From assembly GCA_035771175.1 (NCBI GenBank), contig CM069603.1:22420286-22484285 (forward strand): 64,000 bases of DNA, read 5' to 3'. This DNA is from Paratinospora sagittata (taxonomy: Eukaryota > Streptophyta > Magnoliopsida > Ranunculales > Menispermaceae). Each line of letters opens with the position of its first letter. Position 1 is the first letter of the stretch. Below the pieces are notes generated by a model. It made no database searches. It was not told the origin of the DNA and saw only the letters and a program-made list of their open reading frames with translations. The translations under genes were made by a program, and so were the position numbers. Shown here one piece after another: positions 1-12,800 of the stretch.

Positions 1-685
1 GTGTTTTGAGTCAATGAAATGGTTCTTTAGTGTCAAAATATTAATTTTTCAAAAATAAGGCTATCCAGCAATTTGCACGTCTTAGACTAAAATCTTATAT
101 TTCTAACGAGAAAAATGTGGGCACTTCTGCTTGCTCGATTTTTCTATTCCTTCACAGTTTTGCCAGGTTATCTTAATCGAAATATTCTCTAGTAACACCT
201 AGATGATTCCCATTGTCTCGCACGCCCAAAAAACTTTAGATTTAACAATGTTTTGAATTCAAATCATTTTGTAGCTGCCCTGATGTTCAGCTAGGTTCTT
301 CATTTTATCCCTTGTGTGCTAAGATTTGCAGAGGCTATCCCTTGTTTAAAACTCTAAGTATATGAAGTGGTCTCGGTAAGATAACACATCAAAAAGGAAC
401 ACATCACCTGTTTTGCATCAATAACACATCAAACAATAGCTTTCGAATTCTACAATGGTCAAGCTCGAAGAACGAAGACATATCTCATGTCTAATGCATT
501 AGTTTGATCTCTGGTGTGTAGGGTAACGCCTCGATCAATCTCAGCACTAAAACTCTGAAAATTGCAATGTCTTCAAAATCACTTTCGATATAGTATTTCA
601 TTTTGAAAAAAATGTTTTCTGAAAGGTTTTAATCATAATTTTAATGAGTTTTGAAATATGTAAATGTGTTTAATCTTATATCAAA
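1..685 (+). repeat. Shortened monomer with 181-bp internal deletion (copy 1)
   Basis: This copy is 685 bp. The text runs TTTTGTAG directly into CTGCCCTGATG at about 274. In copy 2 these flanks are separated by positions 960-1140, exactly 181 bp, and 866 minus 181 gives 685. The left part (ATCTTATATTTC, TTAATCGAAATA, CCATTGTCTCG) differs from copies 2-9 and resembles copy types found after 25 kb. The tail (GCAATGTCTTC, GAAATATGTAAATGTG) matches that of copies 3 and 6. The copy therefore looks both deleted and recombinant. Confidence 0.9.
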
Positions 686-1551
686 GTGTTTTGAGTCAAT
701 GAAATGGTTCTTTAGTGTCAAAATATTAATTTTTCAAAAATAAGGCTATCCAGCAATTTGCACGTCTTACACTAAAATTTGATATTTCTAACAAGAAAAA
801 TGTGGGCACTTCTGCTTGCTTGATTTTTCTATTCCTTCACAGTTTTGCCAGGTTATCTTAATTGAAATATTCTCTAGTAACACCTAGATGATTCCCATTT
901 TCTCGCACGCCCAAAAAACTTTAGATTGAACAATGTTTTGAATTCAAATCATTTTGTAGTACTTTCGCTTTTTAACCTTCAACTTCAAATTTTATAAACC
1001 ACTCATTCTCTGATTTTCAAAAATTCAACACGCACGATATTTGCAAGTTAGATTGAGCTTTTTGAAGAGTTTTTCAAGAGAAGAGAGTAATGATTCTTGC
1101 CTTTGCAAAAAAAGGCTTCGAATTGAATCAAAATTGCAATCTGCCCTGATGTTCAGCTAGGTTCTTCATTTTATCCCTTGTGTGCTAAGATTTGCAGAGG
1201 CTATCCATTGTTTAAAACTCTAAGTATCAGAAGTGGTCTCGGTAAGATAACACATGAAAAAGGAACACATCACCTGTTTTGCATCAAGAACACATCAAAC
1301 AATAGCTTTCGAATTCTACAAAGATCAAGCTCGAAGAACGAAGACATATCTCATGTCTAATGCATTAGTTTGATCTCTGGTGTGTAAGGTAACCCCTCGA
1401 TCAATCTCAGCACTAAAACTCTGAAAATTGCAAAGTCGTCAAAATCACTTTCGATATAGTATTTCGTTTTGAAAAAAATGTTTTCCGAAAGGTTTTAATC
1501 ATAATTTAAATGAGTTTTGAATTATTTAAAAGTGTTTAATCTTATATCAAA
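686..1551 (+). repeat. Representative 866-bp satellite monomer (copy 2)
   Basis: This is a full-length copy used as reference. Landmarks in order are: the start motif GTGTTTTGAGTCAATG at 686; TTTTCAAAAAT at 731-741, followed after 14 bp by ATTTGCA; a 12-bp perfect palindrome TTTGAATTCAAA at 937-948, containing an EcoRI site; a second TTTTCAAAAAT at 1014-1024, again followed after exactly 14 bp by ATTTGCA; an A7 run in GCAAAAAAAGGC near 1105-1115; GGCTATCC at 1199-1206 (also at 744-751); a second EcoRI site at 1311-1316; and an AT-rich tail with AATTTAAATGAG. The repeat phase is arbitrary, because a tandem array has no natural start. No promoter or terminator motif could be supported. Nothing suggests coding function. 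Confidence 0.93.
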
Positions 1552-4500
1552 GTGTTTTGAGTCAATGAAATGGTTCTTTAGTGTCAAAATATTAATTTTT
1601 CAAAAATAAGGCTATCCAGCAATTTGCACGTCTTACACTAAAATTTGATATTTCTAACAAGAAAAATGTGGGCACTTCTGCTTGCTTGATTTTTCTATTC
1701 CTTCACAGTTTTGCCAGGTTATCTTAATTGAAATATTCTCTAGTAACACCTAGATGATTCCCATTTTCTCGCACGCCCAAAAAACTTTAGATTGAACAAT
1801 GTTTTGAATTCAAATCATTTTGTAGTACTTTCGCTTTTTAACCTTCAACTTCAAATTTTATAAACCACTCATTCTCTGATTTTCAAAAATTCAACACGCA
1901 CGATATTTGCAAGTTAGATTGAGCTTTTTGAAGAGTTTTTCAAGAGAAGAGAGTAATGATTCTTGCCTTTGCAAAAAAAGGCTTCGAATTGAATCAAAAT
2001 TGCAATCTGCCCTGATGTTCAGCTAGGTTCTTCATTTTATCCCTTGTGTGCTAAGATTTGCAGAGGCTATCCATTGTTTAAAACTCTAAGTATCAGAAGT
2101 GGTCTCGGTAAGATAACACATGAAAAAGGAACACATCACCTGTTTTGCATCAAGAACACATCAAACAATAGCTTTCGAATTCTACAAAGATCAAGCTCGA
2201 AGAACGAAGACATATCTCATCTCTAATGCATTAGTTTGATCTCTGGTGTGTAGGGTAACCCCTCGATCAATCTCAGCACTAAAACTCTGAAAATTGCAAT
2301 GTCTTCAAAATCACTTTCGATATAGTATTTCTTTTTGAAAAAAATGTTTTCTGAAAGGTTTTAATCATAATTTTAATGAGTTTTGAAATATGTAAATGTG
2401 TTTAATCTTATATCAAAGTGTTTTGAGTCAATGAAATGGTTCTTTAGTGTCAAAATATTAATTTTTCAAAAATAAGGCTATCCAGCAATTTGCACGTCTT
2501 ACACTAAAATTTGATATTTCTAACAAGAAAAATGTGGGCACTTCTGCTTGCTTGATTTTTCTATTCCTTCACAGTTTTGCCAGGTTATCTTAATTGAAAT
2601 ATTCTCTAGTAACACCTAGATGATTCCCATTTTCTCGCACGCCCAAAAAACTTTAGATTGAACAATGTTTTGAATTCAAATCATTTTGTAGTACTTTCGC
2701 TTTTTAACCTTCAACTTCAAATTTTATAAACCACTCATTCTCTGATTTTCAAAAATTCAACACGCACGATATTTGCAAGTTAGATTGAGCTTTTTGACGA
2801 GTTTTTCAAGAGAAGAGAGTAATGATTCTTGCCTTTGCAAAAAAAGGCTTCGAATTGAATCAAAATTGCAATCTGCCCTGATGTTCAGCTAGGTTCTTCA
2901 TTTTATCCCTTGTGTGCTAAGATTTGCAGAGGCTATCCATTGTTTAAAACTCTAAGTATCAGAAGTGGTCTCGGTAAGATAACACATGAAAAAGGAACAC
3001 ATCACCTGTTTTGCATCAAGAACACATCAAACAATAGCTTTCGAATTCTACAAAGATCAAGCTCGAAGAACGAAGACATATCTCATGTCTAATGCATTAG
3101 TTTGATCTCTGGTGTGTAAGGTAACCCCTCGATCAATCTCAGCACTAAAACTCTGAAAATTGCAAAGTCGTCAAAATCACTTTCGATATAGTATTTCGTT
3201 TTGAAAAAAATGTTTTCCGAAAGGTTTTAATCATAATTTAAATGAGTTTTGAATTATTTAAAAGTGTTTAATCTTATATCAAAGTGTTTTGAGTCAATGA
3301 AATGGTTCTTTAGTGTCAAAATATTAATTTTTCAAAAATAAGGCTATCCAGCAATTTGCACGTCTTACACTAAAATTTGATATTTCTAACAAGAAAAATG
3401 TGGGCACTTCTGCTTGCTTGATTTTTCTATTCCTTCACAGTTTTGCCAGGTTATCTTAATTGAAATATTCTCTAGTAACACCTAGATGATTCCCATTTTC
3501 TCGCACGCCCAAAAAACTTTAGATTGAACAATGTTTTGAATTCAAATCATTTTGTAGTAGTTTCGCTTTTTAACCTTCAACTTCAAATTTTATAAACCAC
3601 TCATTCTCTGATTTTCAAAAATTCAACACGCACGATATTTGCAAGTTAGATTGAGCTTTTTGAAGAGTTTTTCAAGAGAAGAGAGTAATGATTCTTGCCT
3701 TTGCAAAAAAAGGCTTCGAATTGAATCAAAATTGCAATCTGCCCTGATGTTCAGCTAGGTTCTTCATTTTATCCCTTGTGTGCTAAGATTTGCAGAGGCT
3801 ATCCATTGTTTAAAACTCTAAGTATCAGAAGTGGTCTCGGTAAGATAACACATGAAAAAGGAACACATCACCTGTTTTGCATCAAGAACACATCAAACAA
3901 TAGCTTTCGAATTCTACAAAGATCAAGCTCGAAGAACGAAGACATATCTCATGTCTAATGCATTAGTTTGATCTCTGGTGTGTAAGGTAACCCCTCGATC
4001 AATCTCAGCACTAAAACTCTGAAAATTGCAAAGTCGTCAAAATCACTTTCGATATAGTATTTCGTTTTGAAAAAAATGTTTTCCGAAAGGTTTTAATCAT
4101 AATTTAAATGAGTTTTGAATTATTTAAAAGTGTTTAATCTTATATCAAAGTGTTTTGAGTCAATGAAATGGTTCTTTAGTGTCAAAATATTAATTTTTCA
4201 AAAATAAGGCTATCCAGCAATTTGCACGTCTTACACTAAAATTTGATATTTCTAACAAGAAAAATGTGGGCACTTCTGCTTGCTTGATTTTTCTATTCCT
4301 TCACAGTTTTGCCAGGTTATCTTAATTGAAATATTCTCTAGTAACACCTAGATGATTCCCATTTTCTCGCACGCCCAAAAAACTTTAGATTGAACAATGT
4401 TTTGAATTCAAATCATTTTGTAGTACTTTCGCTTTTTAACCTTCAACTTCAAATTTTATAAACCACTCATTCTCTGATTTTCAAAAATTCAACACGCACG

Positions 4501-6747
4501 ATATTTGCAAGTTAGATTGAGCTTTTTGAAGAGTTTTTCAAGAGAAGAGAGTAATGATTCTTGCCTTTGCAAAAAAAGGCTTCGAATTGAATCAAAATTG
4601 CAATCTGCCCTGATGTTCAGCTAGGTTCTTCATTTTATCCCTTGTGTGCTAAGATTTGCAGAGGCTATCCATTGTTTAAAACTCTAAGTATCAGAAGTGG
4701 TCTCGGTAAGATAACACATGAAAAAGGAACACATCACCTGTTTTGCATCAAGAACACATCAAACAATAGCTTTCGAATTCTACAAAGATCAAGCTCGAAG
4801 AACGAAGACATATCTCATCTCTAATGCATTAGTTTGATCTCTGGTGTGTAGGGTAACCCCTCGATCAATCTCAGCACTAAAACTCTGAAAATTGCAATGT
4901 CTTCAAAATCACTTTCGATATAGTATTTCTTTTTGAAAAAAATGTTTTCTGAAAGGTTTTAATCATAATTTTAATGAGTTTTGAAATATGTAAATGTGTT
5001 TAATCTTATATCAAAGTGTTTTGAGTCAATGAAATGGTTCTTTAGTGTCAAAATATTAATTTTTCAAAAATAAGGCTATCCAGCAATTTGCACGTCTTAC
5101 ACTAAAATTTGATATTTCTAACAAGAAAAATGTGGGCACTTCTGCTTGCTTGATTTTTCTATTCCTTCACAGTTTTGCCAGGTTATCTTAATTGAAATAT
5201 TCTCTAGTAACACCTAGATGATTCCCATTTTCTCGCACGCCCAAAAAACTTTAGATTGAACAATGTTTTGAATTCAAATCATTTTGTAGTAGTTTCGCTT
5301 TTTAACCTTCAACTTCAAATTTTATAAACCACTCATTCTCTGATTTTCAAAAATTCAACACGCACGATATTTGCAAGTTAGATTGAGCTTTTTGAAGAGT
5401 TTTTCAAGAGAAGAGAGTAATGATTCTTGCCTTTGCAAAAAAAGGCTTCGAATTGAATCAAAATTGCAATCTGCCCTGATGTTCAGCTAGGTTCTTCATT
5501 TTATCCCTTGTGTGCTAAGATTTGCAGAGGCTATCCATTGTTTAAAACTCTAAGTATCAGAAGTGGTCTCGGTAAGATAACACATGAAAAAGGAACACAT
5601 CACCTGTTTTGCATCAAGAACACATCAAACAATAGCTTTCGAATTCTACAAAGATCAAGCTCGAAGAACGAAGACATATCTCATGTCTAATGCATTAGTT
5701 TGATCTCTGGTGTGTAAGGTAACCCCTCGATCAATCTCAGCACTAAAACTCTGAAAATTGCAAAGTCGTCAAAATCACTTTCGATATAGTATTTCGTTTT
5801 GAAAAAAATGTTTTCCGAAAGGTTTTAATCATAATTTAAATGAGTTTTGAATTATTTAAAAGTGTTTAATCTTATATCAAAGTGTTTTGAGTCAATGAAA
5901 TGGTTCTTTAGTGTCAAAATATTAATTTTTCAAAAATAAGGCTATCCAGCAATTTGCACGTCTTACACTAAAATTTGATATTTCTAACAAGAAAAATGTG
6001 GGCACTTCTGCTTGCTTGATTTTTCTATTCCTTCACAGTTTTGCCAGGTTATCTTAATTGAAATATTCTCTAGTAACACCTAGATGATTCCCATTTTCTC
6101 GCACGCCCAAAAAACTTTAGATTGAACAATGTTTTGAATTCAAATCATTTTGTAGTAGTTTCGCTTTTTAACCTTCAACTTCAAATTTTATAAACCACTC
6201 ATTCTCTGATTTTCAAAAATTCAACACGCACGATATTTGCAAGTTAGATTGAGCTTTTTGAAGAGTTTTTCAAGAGAAGAGAGTAATGATTCTTGCCTTT
6301 GCAAAAAAAGGCTTCGAATTGAATCAAAATTGCAATCTGCCCTGATGTTCAGCTAGGTTCTTCATTTTATCCCTTGTGTGCTAAGATTTGCAGAGGCTAT
6401 CCATTGTTTAAAACTCTAAGTATCAGAAGTGGTCTCGGTAAGATAACACATGAAAAAGGAACACATCACCTGTTTTGCATCAAGAACACATCAAACAATA
6501 GCTTTCGAATTCTACAAAGATCAAGCTCGAAGAACGAAGACATATCTCATGTCTAATGCATTAGTTTGATCTCTGGTGTGTAGGGTAACCCCTCGATCAA
6601 TCTCAGCACTAAAACTCTGAAAATTGCAAAGTCGTCAAAATCACTTTCGATATAGTATTTCGTTTTGAAAAAAATGTTTTCCGAAAGGTTTTAATCATAA
6701 TTTAAATGAGTTTTGAATTATTTAAAAGTGTTTAATCTTATATCAAA
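1552..6747 (+). repeat. Candidate three-monomer higher-order repeat, 2598 bp, two units
   Basis: Copies 3-4-5 (1552-4149) and 6-7-8 (4150-6747) line up at a 2598-bp offset: in each unit the first copy carries the variant tail with CATCTCTAATG and the next two carry the common tail. Differences seen include C at 2694 against G at 5292, and TTTTTGACGAG near 2794 against TTTTTGAAGAG. Copy 8 reads GTGTAGGG where copy 5 reads GTGTAAGG. Because all copies here are so similar, the trimer rests on few variable sites. Confidence 0.6.
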
Positions 6748-7613
6748 GTGTTTTGAGTCAATGAAATGGTTCTTTAGTGTCAAAATTTTAATTTTTCAAA
6801 AATAAGGCTATCCAGCAATTTGCACGTCTTACACTAAAATTTGATATTTCTAACAAGAAAAATGTGGGCACTTCTGCTTGCTTGATTTTTCTATTCCTTC
6901 ACAGTTTTGCCAGGTTATCTTAATTGAAATATTCTCTAGTAACACCTAGATGATTCCCATTTTCTCGCACGCCCAAAAAACTTTAGATTGAACAATGTTT
7001 TGAATTCAAATCATTTTGTAGTACTTTCGCTTTTTAACCTTCAACTTCAAATTTTATAAACCACTCATTCTCTGATTTTCAAAAATTCAACACGCACGAT
7101 ATTTGCAAGTTAGATTGAGCTTTTTGAAGAGTTTTTCAAGAGAAGAAAGTAATGATTCTTGCCTTTGCAAAAAAAGGCTTCGAATTGAATCAAAATTGCA
7201 ATCTGCCCTGATGTTCAGCTAGGTTCTTCATTTTATCCCTTGTGTGCTAAGATTTGCAGAGGCTATCCATTGTTTAAAACTCTAAGTATCAGAAGTGGTC
7301 TCGGTAAGATAACACATGAAAAAGGAACACATCACCTGTTTTGCATCAAGAACACATCAAACAATAGCTTTCGAATTCTACAAAGATCAAGCTCGAAGAA
7401 CGAAGACATATCCCATGTCTAATGCATTAGTTTGATCTCTGGTGTGTAGCGTAACCCCTCGATCAATCTCAGCACTAAAACTCTGAAAATTGCAAAGTCT
7501 TCAAAATCACTTTCGATATAGTATTCCGTTTTGAAAAAAATGTTTTCCGAAAGGTTTTAATCATAATTTTAATGAGTTTTGAATTATTTAAAAGTGTTTA
7601 ATCTTATATCAAA

Positions 7614-10600
7614 GTGTTTTGAGTCAATGAAATGGTTCTTTAGTGTCAAAATATTAATTTTTCAAAAATAAGGCTATCCAGCAATTTCCACGTCTTACAC
7701 TAAAATTTGATATTTCTAACGAGAAAAATGTGGGCACTTCTGCTTGCTCGATTTTTCTATTCCTTCACAGTTTTGCCAGGTTATCTTAATTGAAATATTC
7801 TCTAGTAACACCTAGATGATTCCCATTTTCTCACACGCCCAAAAAACTTTAGATTGAACAATGTTTTGAATTCAAATCATTTTGTAGTACTTTCGCTCTT
7901 TAACCTTCAACTTCAAATTTTATAATCCACTCATTCTCTGATTTTCAAAAATTCAACACGCACGATATTTGCAAGTTAGATTGAGCTTTTTGAAGAGTTT
8001 TTCAAGAGAAGAAAGTAATGATTCTTGCCTTTGAAAAAAAGGATTCGAATTGAATCAAAATTGCAATCTGCCTTGATGTTCAGCTAGGTTCTTCATTTTA
8101 TCCCTTGTGTGCTAAGATTTGCAGAGGCTATCCCTTGTTTAAAACTCTAAGTATATGAAGTGGTCTCGGTAAGATAACACATCAAAAAGGAACACATCAC
8201 CTGTTTTGCATCAAGAACACATCAAACACCAACTTTCGAATTCTACAAAGATCAAGCTCGAAGAACGAAGACATATCTCATGTCTAATGCATTAGTTTGA
8301 TCTCTGGTGTGTAGGGTAACCCCTCGATCAATCTCAGCACTAAAACTCTGAAAATTGCAAAGTCTTCAAAATCACTTTCGATATAGTATTTCATTTTGAA
8401 AAAAATGTTTTCTGAAAGGTTTTAATCATAATTTTAATGAGTTTTGAATTATTTAAAAGTGTTTATTCTTGTATCAAAGTGTTTTGAGTCAATGAAGTGG
8501 TTCTTTAGTGTCAAAATATTAATTTTTAAAAAATAAGGCTATCCAGCAATTGGCACGTCTTAGACTAAAATTTAATATTTCTAACGAGAAAAATGTGGGT
8601 CCTTCTGCTTGCTCGATTTTTCTATTCCTTCACAGTTTTGCAAGGTTATCTTAATTGAAATATTCTCTAGTAACACCTAGATGATTCCCATTATCTCGCA
8701 CGCCCAAAAAACTTTAGATTGAACAATGTTTTGAATTCAAATCATTTTGTAGTACTCTGGCTCTTTAACCTTCAACTTCAAATTTTATAAAACACTCATT
8801 CTCTGATTTTCAAAAATACAACACGCACGATATTTGCAAGTTAGATTGAGCTTTTCGAAGAGTTTTTCAAAAGAAGAAAGTAATGATTCTTGCCTTTGCA
8901 AAAAAAGGCTTCGAATTGTATGAAAATTGCAATCTGTCTTGATGTTCAGCTAGTTCTTCATTTTATCCCTTGTGTGCTAAGATTTGCAGAGGCTATCCAT
9001 TGTTTAAAACTCTAAGTATATGAAGTGGTCTCGGTAAGATAACACATCAAAAAGGAACACATCACCTGTTTTGCGTCAAGAACACATCAAACAATAGCTT
9101 TCGAATTCTACAATGGTCAAGCTCGAAGAACGAAGACATATCTCATGTCTAATGCATTAGTTTGATCTCTGGTGCGTAGGGTAACCCCTCGATCAATCTC
9201 AGCACTAAAACTCTGAAAATTGCAAAGTCTTCAAAATCACTTTCGATATAGTATTTCATTTTGAAAAAAATGTTTTCTGAAAGGTTTTAATCATAATTTT
9301 AATGAGTTTTGAAATATTTAAAAGTGTTTAATCTTATATCAAAGTGTTTTGAGTCAATGAAATGGTTCTTTAGTGTCAAAATATTAATGTTTCAAAAATA
9401 AGGCTATCCAGCAATTGGCACGTCTTTGACTAAAATATGATATTTCTAACGAGAAAAATGTGGGCACTTCTGCTTGCTCGATTTTTCTATTCCTTCACAG
9501 TTTTGCCAGGTTATCTTAATTGAAATATTCTATAGTAACACCTAGATGATTCCCGTTGTCTCGCACGCCCAAAAAACTTTAGATTGAACAATGTTTTGAA
9601 TTCAAATCATTTTGTAGTACTCTTGCTCTTTAACCTTCAACTTCAAATTTTATAAAACACTCATTCTCTGATTTTCAAAAATACAACACGCACGATATTT
9701 GCAAGTTAGATTGAGCTTTTCGAAGAGTTTTTCAAGAGAAGAAAGTAATGATTCTTGCCTTTGCAAAAAAAGTCTTCGAATTGAATCAAAATTGCAATCT
9801 GTCTTGATGTTCAGCTAGTTCTTCATTTAATCCCTTGTGTGCTAAGATTTGCAGAGGCTATCCATTGTTTAAAACTCTAAGTATCAGAAGTGGTCTCGGT
9901 AAGATAACACATGAAAAAGGAACACATCACCTGTTTTGCATCAAGAACACATCAAACAATAGCTTTCGAATTCTACAAAGATCAAGCTCGAAGAACGAAG
10001 ACATATCTCATGTCTAATGCATTAGTTTGATCTCTGGTGTGTAGGGTAACCCCTCGATCAATCTCAGCACTAAAACTCTGAAAATTGCAAAGTCTTCAAA
10101 ATCACTTTCGATATAGTATTTCGTTTTGAAAAAAAATGTTTTCCGAAAGGTTTTAATCATAATTTAAATGAGTCTTGAATTATTTAAAAGTGTTTAATCT
10201 TATATCAAAGTGTTTTGTGTCAATGAAATGGTTCTTTAGTGTCAAAATATTAGTTTTTCAAAAATAAGGCTATCCACCAATTTGCACGTCTTAGACTAAA
10301 ATCTGATATTTCTAACGAGAAAAATGTGGGCACTTCTGCTTGCTCGATTTTTCTATTCCTTCACAGTTTTGCCAGGTTATATTAATTGAAACATTCTCGA
10401 GTAACACCTAGAAGATTCCCATTGTCTCGCACGCCCAAAAAACTTTAGATTGAACAATGTTTTGAATTCAAATCATTTTGTAGTACTCTTGCTCTTGAAC
10501 CTTCAACTTCAAATTTTATAAAACACTCATTCTCTGATTTTCAAAAATACAACACGCACGATATTTGCAAGTTAGATTGAGCTTTTCGAAGAGTTTTTCA

Positions 10601-11069
10601 AGAGAAGAAAGTAATGATTCTTGCCTTTGCAAAAAAAAGGCTTCGAATTGAATCAAAATTTCAATTTGTCTTGATGTTCAGCTAGTTCTTCATTTTATCC
10701 CTTGTGTGCTAATATTTGCAGAGGCTATCCATTGTTTATAAGTATCTGCAGTGGTCTCGGTAAGATAACACAAGAAAAAGGAACACATCACCTGTTTTGC
10801 ATCAAGAACACATCAAACAATAGCTTTCGAATTCTACAAAGATCAAGCTCGAAGAACGAAGACATATCTCATGTCTAATGCATTAGTTTGATCTTTGGTG
10901 TGTAGCGTAACCCCTCGATCAATCTCAGCACTAAAACTCTGAAAATTGCAAAGTCTTCAAAATCACTTTCGATATAGTATTCCGTTTTGAAAAAAATGTT
11001 TTCCGAAAGGTTTTAATCATAATTTTAATGAGTTTTGAATTATTTAAAAGTGTTTAATCTTATATCAAA
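7614..11069 (+). repeat. Mixed, diverged monomers (copies 10-13)
   Basis: Starts are 7614, 8479, 9344 and 10210; lengths are 865, 865, 866 and 860 bp. Each copy is a different type. Copy 10 has GCAATTTCCACG. Copy 11 has TTTTGCAAGGTTATC and CCATTATCTCG, a subfamily seen again at copies 59, 64, 66 and 69. Copy 12 has TAATGTTTCAAAAATAAGG and TTCTATAGTAAC, as in copies 17 and 25. Copy 13 has GTTTTGTGTCAATG, CTAGAAGATTCC and the 6-bp tail deletion, as in copies 18 and 26. Here the middle section changes from the AAATTCAACACG/CTGCCCTGATG form to the AAATACAACACG/CTGTCTTGATG form. Confidence 0.88.
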
Positions 11070-12800
11070 GTGTTTTGAGTCAATGAAATGGTTCTTTAGT
11101 GTCAAAATATTAATTTTTCAAAAATAAGGCTATCCAGCAATTTGCACGTCTTACACTAAAATTTGATATTTCTAACGAGAAAAATGTGGGCACTTCTGCT
11201 TGCTTGATTTTTCTATTCCTTCACAGTTTTGCCAGGTTATCTTAATTGAAATATTCTCTAGTAACACCTAGATGATTCCCATTTTCTCGCACGCCCAAAA
11301 AACTTTAGATTGAACAATGTTTTGAATTCAAATCATTTTGTAGTACTTTCGCTCTTTAACCTTCAACTTCAAATTTTATAAACCACTCATTCTCTGATTT
11401 TCAAAAATTCAACACGCACGATATTTGCAAGTTTGATTGAGCTTTTTGAAGAGTTTTTCAAGAGAAGAAAGTAATGATTCTTGCCTTTGCAAAAAAAGGC
11501 TTCGAATTGAATCAAAATTGCAATCTGCCCTGATGTTCAGCTAGGTTCTTCATTTTATCCCTTGTGTGCTAAGATTTGCAGAGGCTATCCCTTGTTTAAA
11601 ACTCTAAGTATATGGAGTGGTCTCGGTAAGATAACACATCAAAAAGGAACACATCACCTGTTTTGCATCAAGAACACATCAAACAACAACTTTCGAATTC
11701 TACAAAGATCAAGCTCGAAGAACGAAGACATATCTCATGTTTAACGCATTAGTTTGATCTCTGGTGTGTAGGGTAACCCCTCGATCAATCTTAGCACTAA
11801 AACTCTGAAAATTGCAAAGTCTTCAAAATCACTTTCGATATAGTATTTCATTTTGACAAAAATGTTTTCCGAAAGGTTTTAATCATAATTTTAATCAGTT
11901 TTGAATTATTTAAAAGTGTTTATTCTTGTATCAAAGTGTTTTGACTCAATGAAATGGTTCTTTAGTGTCAAAATATTAATTTTTCAAAAATAAGGCTATC
12001 CACCAATTTGCACGTCTTAGACTAAAATCTGATATTTCTAAGGAGAAAAATGTGGGCACTTCTGCTTGCTCGATTTTTCTATTCCTTCACAGTTTTGCCA
12101 GGTTATATTAATTGAAATATTCTCTAGTAACACCTAGATGATTCCCATTGTCTCGCACGCCCAAAAAACTTTAGATTGAACAATGTTTTGAATTCAAATC
12201 ATTTTGTAGTACTCTTGCTCTTTAACCTTCAACTTCAAATTTTATAAAACACTTATTCTCTGATTTTCAAAAATACAACACGCACGATATTTGCAAGTTA
12301 GATTGTGCTTTTCGAAGAGTTTTTCCAGAGAAAAAAGTAATGATTCTTGCCTTTACAAAAAAAGGCTTCGAATTGAATCAAAATTGCAATCTGTCTTGAT
12401 GTTCAGCTAGTTCTTCATTTTATCCCTTGTGTGCTAAGATTTGCAGAGGCTATCCATTGTTTAAAACTCTAAGTATATGAAGTGGTCTCGGTAAGATAAC
12501 ACATCAAAAAGGAACACATCACGTGTTTTGTGTCAAGAACCCATCAAACAATAGCTTTCGAATTCTACAAAGATCAAGCTCGAAGAACGAAGACATATCT
12601 CATGTCTAATGCATTAGTTTGATCTTTGGTGTGTAGGGTAACCGCTCGATCACTCTCAGCACTAAAACTCTGAAAATTGCAAAGTCTTCAAAATCACTTT
12701 CGATATAGTATTTCATTTTGAAAAAAATGTTTTCTGAAAGGTTTTAATCATAATTTTAATGGGTTTTGAATTATTTAAAAGTGTTTAATCTTATATCAAA

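Larger units (their letters stand above)
686..7613 (+). repeat. Homogeneous block of eight 866-bp monomers (copies 2-9)
   Basis: Starts are 686, 1552, 2418, 3284, 4150, 5016, 5882 and 6748, every interval exactly 866 bp. Only scattered substitutions separate the copies by eye. Copies share CTTGCTTGATTTTTC, TTTTCTCGCACG, AAATTCAACACG, CTGCCCTGATG and CTAGGTTC. Two tail types occur. Copies 3 and 6 carry CATCTCTAATG, GCAATGTCTTC, TATTTCTTTTTG and GAAATATGTAAATGTG. Copies 2, 4, 5, 7 and 8 carry CATGTCTAATG, GCAAAGTCGTC, TATTTCGTTTTG and GAATTATTTAAAAG. Copy 9 differs in its tail (GTGTAGCGTAACC, TATTCCGTTTTG) and leads into the next block. The uniformity suggests recent homogenisation or recent amplification. 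Confidence 0.92.

Noticed and set aside
1..22. Window beginning exactly at a monomer start
   Set aside because: The start phase was chosen from the first bases of the window, so the coincidence has no meaning.
1178..1360. Recurring 60-62-residue reading frame in many monomers (also at 2044, 2910, 7240, 11562, 43840, 47305, 55936 and others)
   Set aside because: It begins only with TTG, has no supporting context, and lies wholly within the satellite unit. Many other copies break it with an in-frame TGA (AGT ATA TGA). It recurs because the DNA recurs, with no sign of coding constraint.
686..1551. CENP-B box in the monomer
   Set aside because: Several TTCG cores exist (for example TTCGATATAGTATT), but none is followed by the CGGG half of the known box.
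1390..1551. Promoter, terminator or origin signals in the AT-rich tail
   Set aside because: TATA-like and A-rich stretches are expected in this base composition. No motif stood out as conserved beyond the rest of the monomer.
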